Assembly: GCA_030540535.1 (NCBI GenBank)
Contig: JAUNWB010000068.1
Coordinates: forward strand, 1 to 6,984
DNA: 6,984 nucleotides
Source: Elusimicrobiales bacterium
GTDB lineage: Bacteria > Elusimicrobiota > Elusimicrobia > Elusimicrobiales > Elusimicrobiaceae
Direction: 5' to 3'
Under the pieces are notes generated by a model, which was not told where the DNA came from, did not search any database, and saw only the letters and a program-made list of their open reading frames with translations. The translations under genes and the position numbers were made by a program. Shown here in pieces: positions 3,882 to 6,984 of the stretch. The first letter of the stretch is position 1. Each line of letters begins with the position of its first letter.

Positions 3882-6800
3882 ATGGCTAAACTAGTTGCTA
3901 TGGACGGCAACGGCGCAGTATCCCACGTCGCCCATGCCACCAACGAAGTAATCGCTATTTACCCGATTACCCCGTCCTCCACGATGGGTGAAATCTGCGA
4001 CGCGAAAAGCGCCAAAGGCGAAACCAACATTTGGGGCAACGTCCCGTCCGTGAGCGAGCTGCAGTCCGAAGGCGGCGCTTCCGGCGCGGTACATGGTTCC
4101 TTAACCGCCGGCGCGCTTACCACCACTTTCACCGCCTCCCAGGGCTTGTTACTGATGATTCCGAATATGTACAAAATCGCCGGCGAACTGACGCCCACCG
4201 TGTTCCACGTGTCCGCGCGCGCCATCGCCACCACGGCGTTGTCCATCTTCGGCGACCATTCCGACGTTATGGCCGTCCGCCAGACCGGCTGGGCCATGCT
4301 CTGCTCCGACAACCCGCAGGAAGCCATGGATATGGCCTTAATCTCGCAGGCCGCCACGCTGCGCGCCCGCGTGCCTTTTGTACACTTCTTTGACGGTTTC
4401 CGCACCAGCCATGAACTGAACATGGTGGAACCCCTGTCCAAAGAACAGATGAAAGAAATGATTAACGACGAACTCGTGGCCGAACACAAATCCCGCGGCT
4501 TAAACCCGGAACACCCCACCGTGCGCGGTACCGCCGCCAACCCGGACGTGTACTTCCAGGCCCGCGAAGCCGTCAACAAATTCTACAACGCCGTACCCGC
4601 TATCGTAAAAGAAGAAATGGCCAAGTTTGAAAAAATCTCCGGCCGCAAATACGACCTCTTCCAATACTTTGGCGCCGAAGACGCCGAAAGACTCGTGGTC
4701 ATCATGGGTTCCGGCGCGGACGTGGCCCAAAACGCCGTGGAAAGCATGGCGGGCGAAAAAGTGGGTGTACTCAAAATCAAATTATTCCGCCCCTTCTCTA
4801 TCGAAGATTTCGTGCGCGTAATCCCGGCCACGGTCAAAAAAATCGCCGTCATGGACCGCACCAAAGAACCCGGCTCCATGGGCGAACCGTTGTTCCAGGA
4901 CGTTTGCGCGGCTTTCTTAACCAAAGAAGCCAAAGCCAAATTCCCGGCCACCCCGCTCATCATCGGCGGACGCTACGGCATCGGATCTAAAGATTTCACG
5001 CCGTCCCACGTCAAAGCCGTGTTTGACAACCTGGCCAAAGACGAACCGATTAAAGATTTCGTCGTCGGCATTAACGACGATTTGACCGGAAAATCCCTGC
5101 CCGAAGCCAAACTGGCCACCAAATCCGGCAGCGATATTTTCGCCGCGCTCTTCTACGGTTTGGGTTCCGACGGTACCGTAGGCGCCAACAAAAACACGAT
5201 GAAAATCATCAGCGCCAACGGCTTCTTTGCCCAGGGGTACTTCGTATACGACTCCAAAAAATCCGGGTCTATGACGACTTCCCACATCCGCTTCGGCAAA
5301 AACTACATCCGCGCGCCTTACCTCATCCAATCGGCTGATTTCATCGGCGTACACATGTTTGACTTCTTGGATAAATACGATGTACTCGGTTCCGCCAAAG
5401 AAGGCGCCACCGTACTCATCAACTCTCCTTACGGCGCGGACGAAGTGTGGAACCACCTTACCGCCGAAGTGCAGAAAATTATCATCGACCGCAAACTGAA
5501 AGTGTACGTCATCGACGCTTCCGAAATTGCGCTCAAAACCGGCATGGGCAGCCGCACCAACACCATCATGCAGACGGCCTTCTTCGGCATCGCGGGCGTA
5601 ATCCCGGCCGAAAAAGCCATCGCCGACATTAAAGAAGCCATCAAAAAAACCTATTCTAAAAAAGGTGAAGAAATCGTACAGAAGAACTACAAAGCCGTGG
5701 ACGCCGCCTTGGCGGGCCTGCACGAAGTAAAATATCCGGCTGAAGTTTCTTCCAAACTGCACACCAAAGCCCCGGTCCCGGCCGACGCCCCTGCGTTCGT
5801 AAAAGACGTTTTGGGCGAAATGATTGCCGGCCGCGGCGACAAGCTGCCCACCTCCGCCATGCCGGAAGGCGGCGTGTATCCGACGGGTACCACCCAGTAC
5901 GAAAAACGCAACATCGCCATCATGGTTCCGCAGTGGGATCCCAATACGTGTATCCAGTGCGGTTTCTGCTCTATGGTCTGCCCGCACGCCGCAATCCGCA
6001 TTAAAGCGTATGACGGCGCGGCCTTGAAAGACGCTCCGAAAACCTTTAAATCCGCCGACGGCAAAGCCGACTTGGCCGGTTTAAAATTCACCGTCCAGGT
6101 GGCGGTGGAAGACTGCACCGGCTGCGGCGCGTGCGTATACAACTGCCCGGCCAAAAACAAAGAAAACCCGGAAAAGAAAGCCCTCAACATGGTACACCAG
6201 CTTTCCGTGCGCGAAGACGAAATCGACAACTACGCGTTCTTCCTGGGCCTCAAACAAGCCGACGTGAAAACGAAAAAAGAATCCGTCAAAGGCTCCCAAT
6301 TAAGACGCCCCTTGTTTGAATTCTCCGGCGCGTGCGCGGGCTGCGGCGAAACGCCGTACGTCAAACTTTTGACCCAGCTGTTCGGCGACCGCTTGGCCGT
6401 GGCCAACGCGACGGGCTGCTCCTCCATTTACGGCGGCAACCTGCCCACCACGCCTTACTGCAAACGCGACGACGGCAAAGGCCCGGCGTGGGCGAACTCT
6501 TTGTTCGAAGACAACGCGGAATTCGGCCTCGGTATGCGCCTGGCGTTTGACCAGCTGAACCACGACGCCAAAGCCGCGCTGACGAAAGCCAAAGAAGGCG
6601 GCCTTAAAGAACATGCGGCCTTGATTGACGCTTTGCTCAATGCCGACCAGACCACCGACGCGGGCGTGGAAGAACAACGCAAACGCGTGGCGGAACTGAA
6701 AGAAATCTTGAACAAAGGCGCCGAAAACGGCTGCGACGTTTGCAAACGCCTGCTCAGCTTGGCTGATTACCTCGTCCGCAAATCCGTCTGGATTTTGGGC

Positions 6801-6984
6801 GGTGACGGCTGGGCCTACGATATCGGCTACGGCGGGTTGGACCACGTCCTCGCCAGCGGCAAGAATATCAAAATCTTGGTGCTGGATACGGAAGTGTACT
6901 CCAACACCGGCGGACAGATGTCCAAAGCTACGCCTTTAGGCGCCAAAGCCCTGTTCGCCGCGGGCGGCAAAACCATGCCGAAGA
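3882..6984 (+). CDS. nifJ: pyruvate:ferredoxin (flavodoxin) oxidoreductase, 3' end cut by window edge
   Basis: 1,034 codons are visible, against about 1,170-1,230 in the family. The enzyme oxidises pyruvate and CoA to acetyl-CoA and CO2, reducing ferredoxin in the cytoplasm: the core energy step of many anaerobes. Domains in order: N-terminal pyrimidine-binding domain with YPITPSS (27-33) and SARA (Arg113); transketolase C-like domain (about 260-400); gamma/CoA-binding domain with GSDGTVGANKN (428-438); EKR motif (674-676); two [4Fe-4S] motifs, C690xxC693xxC696xxxC700P and C745xxC748xxC751xxxC755P; then the TPP domain with Cys818, Cys821 and Cys846 for the proximal cluster, GDGWA (974-978) and YSNTGGQ (from about 1006). 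The fourth proximal-cluster Cys of the family lies beyond the window. All expected residues within reach are present, so it looks functional. It is transcribed divergently from the pilin gene, from its own promoter and structured leader. The full domain order distinguishes it from split two- or four-subunit 2-oxoacid oxidoreductases. Confidence 0.97.
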   Translation, partial: MAKLVAMDGNGAVSHVAHATNEVIAIYPITPSSTMGEICDAKSAKGETNIWGNVPSVSELQSEGGASGAVHGSLTAGALTTTFTASQGLLLMIPNMYKIAGELTPTVFHVSARAIATTALSIFGDHSDVMAVRQTGWAMLCSDNPQEAMDMALISQAATLRARVPFVHFFDGFRTSHELNMVEPLSKEQMKEMINDELVAEHKSRGLNPEHPTVRGTAANPDVYFQAREAVNKFYNAVPAIVKEEMAKFEKISGRKYDLFQYFGAEDAERLVVIMGSGADVAQNAVESMAGEKVGVLKIKLFRPFSIEDFVRVIPATVKKIAVMDRTKEPGSMGEPLFQDVCAAFLTKEAKAKFPATPLIIGGRYGIGSKDFTPSHVKAVFDNLAKDEPIKDFVVGINDDLTGKSLPEAKLATKSGSDIFAALFYGLGSDGTVGANKNTMKIISANGFFAQGYFVYDSKKSGSMTTSHIRFGKNYIRAPYLIQSADFIGVHMFDFLDKYDVLGSAKEGATVLINSPYGADEVWNHLTAEVQKIIIDRKLKVYVIDASEIALKTGMGSRTNTIMQTAFFGIAGVIPAEKAIADIKEAIKKTYSKKGEEIVQKNYKAVDAALAGLHEVKYPAEVSSKLHTKAPVPADAPAFVKDVLGEMIAGRGDKLPTSAMPEGGVYPTGTTQYEKRNIAIMVPQWDPNTCIQCGFCSMVCPHAAIRIKAYDGAALKDAPKTFKSADGKADLAGLKFTVQVAVEDCTGCGACVYNCPAKNKENPEKKALNMVHQLSVREDEIDNYAFFLGLKQADVKTKKESVKGSQLRRPLFEFSGACAGCGETPYVKLLTQLFGDRLAVANATGCSSIYGGNLPTTPYCKRDDGKGPAWANSLFEDNAEFGLGMRLAFDQLNHDAKAALTKAKEGGLKEHAALIDALLNADQTTDAGVEEQRKRVAELKEILNKGAENGCDVCKRLLSLADYLVRKSVWILGGDGWAYDIGYGGLDHVLASGKNIKILVLDTEVYSNTGGQMSKATPLGAKALFAAGGKTMPK

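Noticed and set aside
3882..3902. Alternative PFOR start at 3900, because of the long Shine-Dalgarno spacing.
   Set aside because: It would be even further from AAGGAG (29 bases) and would drop the MAKLVA residues that match PFOR N-termini.
4917..5987. 356-codon open frame on the minus strand inside PFOR.
   Set aside because: The Phe/Gly/Val/Asp/Arg-rich translation is typical of the antisense of a GC-biased coding gene, and the plus strand is unmistakably PFOR throughout.
6300..6845. 181-codon minus-strand frame within the PFOR TPP domain.
   Set aside because: Antisense shadow; the plus strand holds the cluster cysteines and the GDGWA motif here.

Overview
The window looks like part of a Gram-negative anaerobe's chromosome. 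The best guess is the phylum Elusimicrobiota (Elusimicrobium-like). That rests on family knowledge: solitary type IV pilin genes with a near-invariant N-terminus scattered between unrelated genes, and a pyruvate:ferredoxin oxidoreductase (PFOR) as a core fermentation enzyme. No rRNA or other phylogenetic marker is present, so this placement is an inference. No phage, IS, CRISPR or tRNA signal was seen.

Layout. Four genes lie on the minus strand in the left half. In transcription order they are: a type IV pilin-like protein (3336-2872), a lipoprotein with a DUF362 domain (2751-1798), a family-9-like glycosyltransferase (1736-522), and a second pilin-like protein (420 to beyond base 1, cut by the window edge). 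Rho-independent terminators lie between consecutive genes (2849-2824, 1783-1755 and, weaker, 511-481), so they are probably four separate transcription units, not an operon. On the plus strand, a PFOR gene starts at 3882 and runs off the right edge. About 1,034 codons are visible, including both ferredoxin-type cluster motifs and most of the C-terminal thiamine diphosphate (TPP) domain.

The 545-base gap between the divergent pilin (3336) and PFOR (3882) genes is the most unusual part. It holds a 13-A tract, a pair of 22-base imperfect direct repeats, a 102-base nested hairpin with about 36 pairs, a perfect 15-bp hairpin, a good sigma-70 type promoter, and a terminator-like hairpin between that promoter and the PFOR ribosome binding site. 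No protein-coding gene is credible there. It may carry a small structured RNA and a regulated PFOR leader.

Functionally the genes are unrelated: surface or secretion pilins, envelope sugar transfer, an uncharacterised envelope lipoprotein, and central anaerobic pyruvate oxidation. Nothing in the window points to a dedicated new multi-gene system. The best candidates for something undescribed are the structured intergenic region and the exported DUF362 protein.
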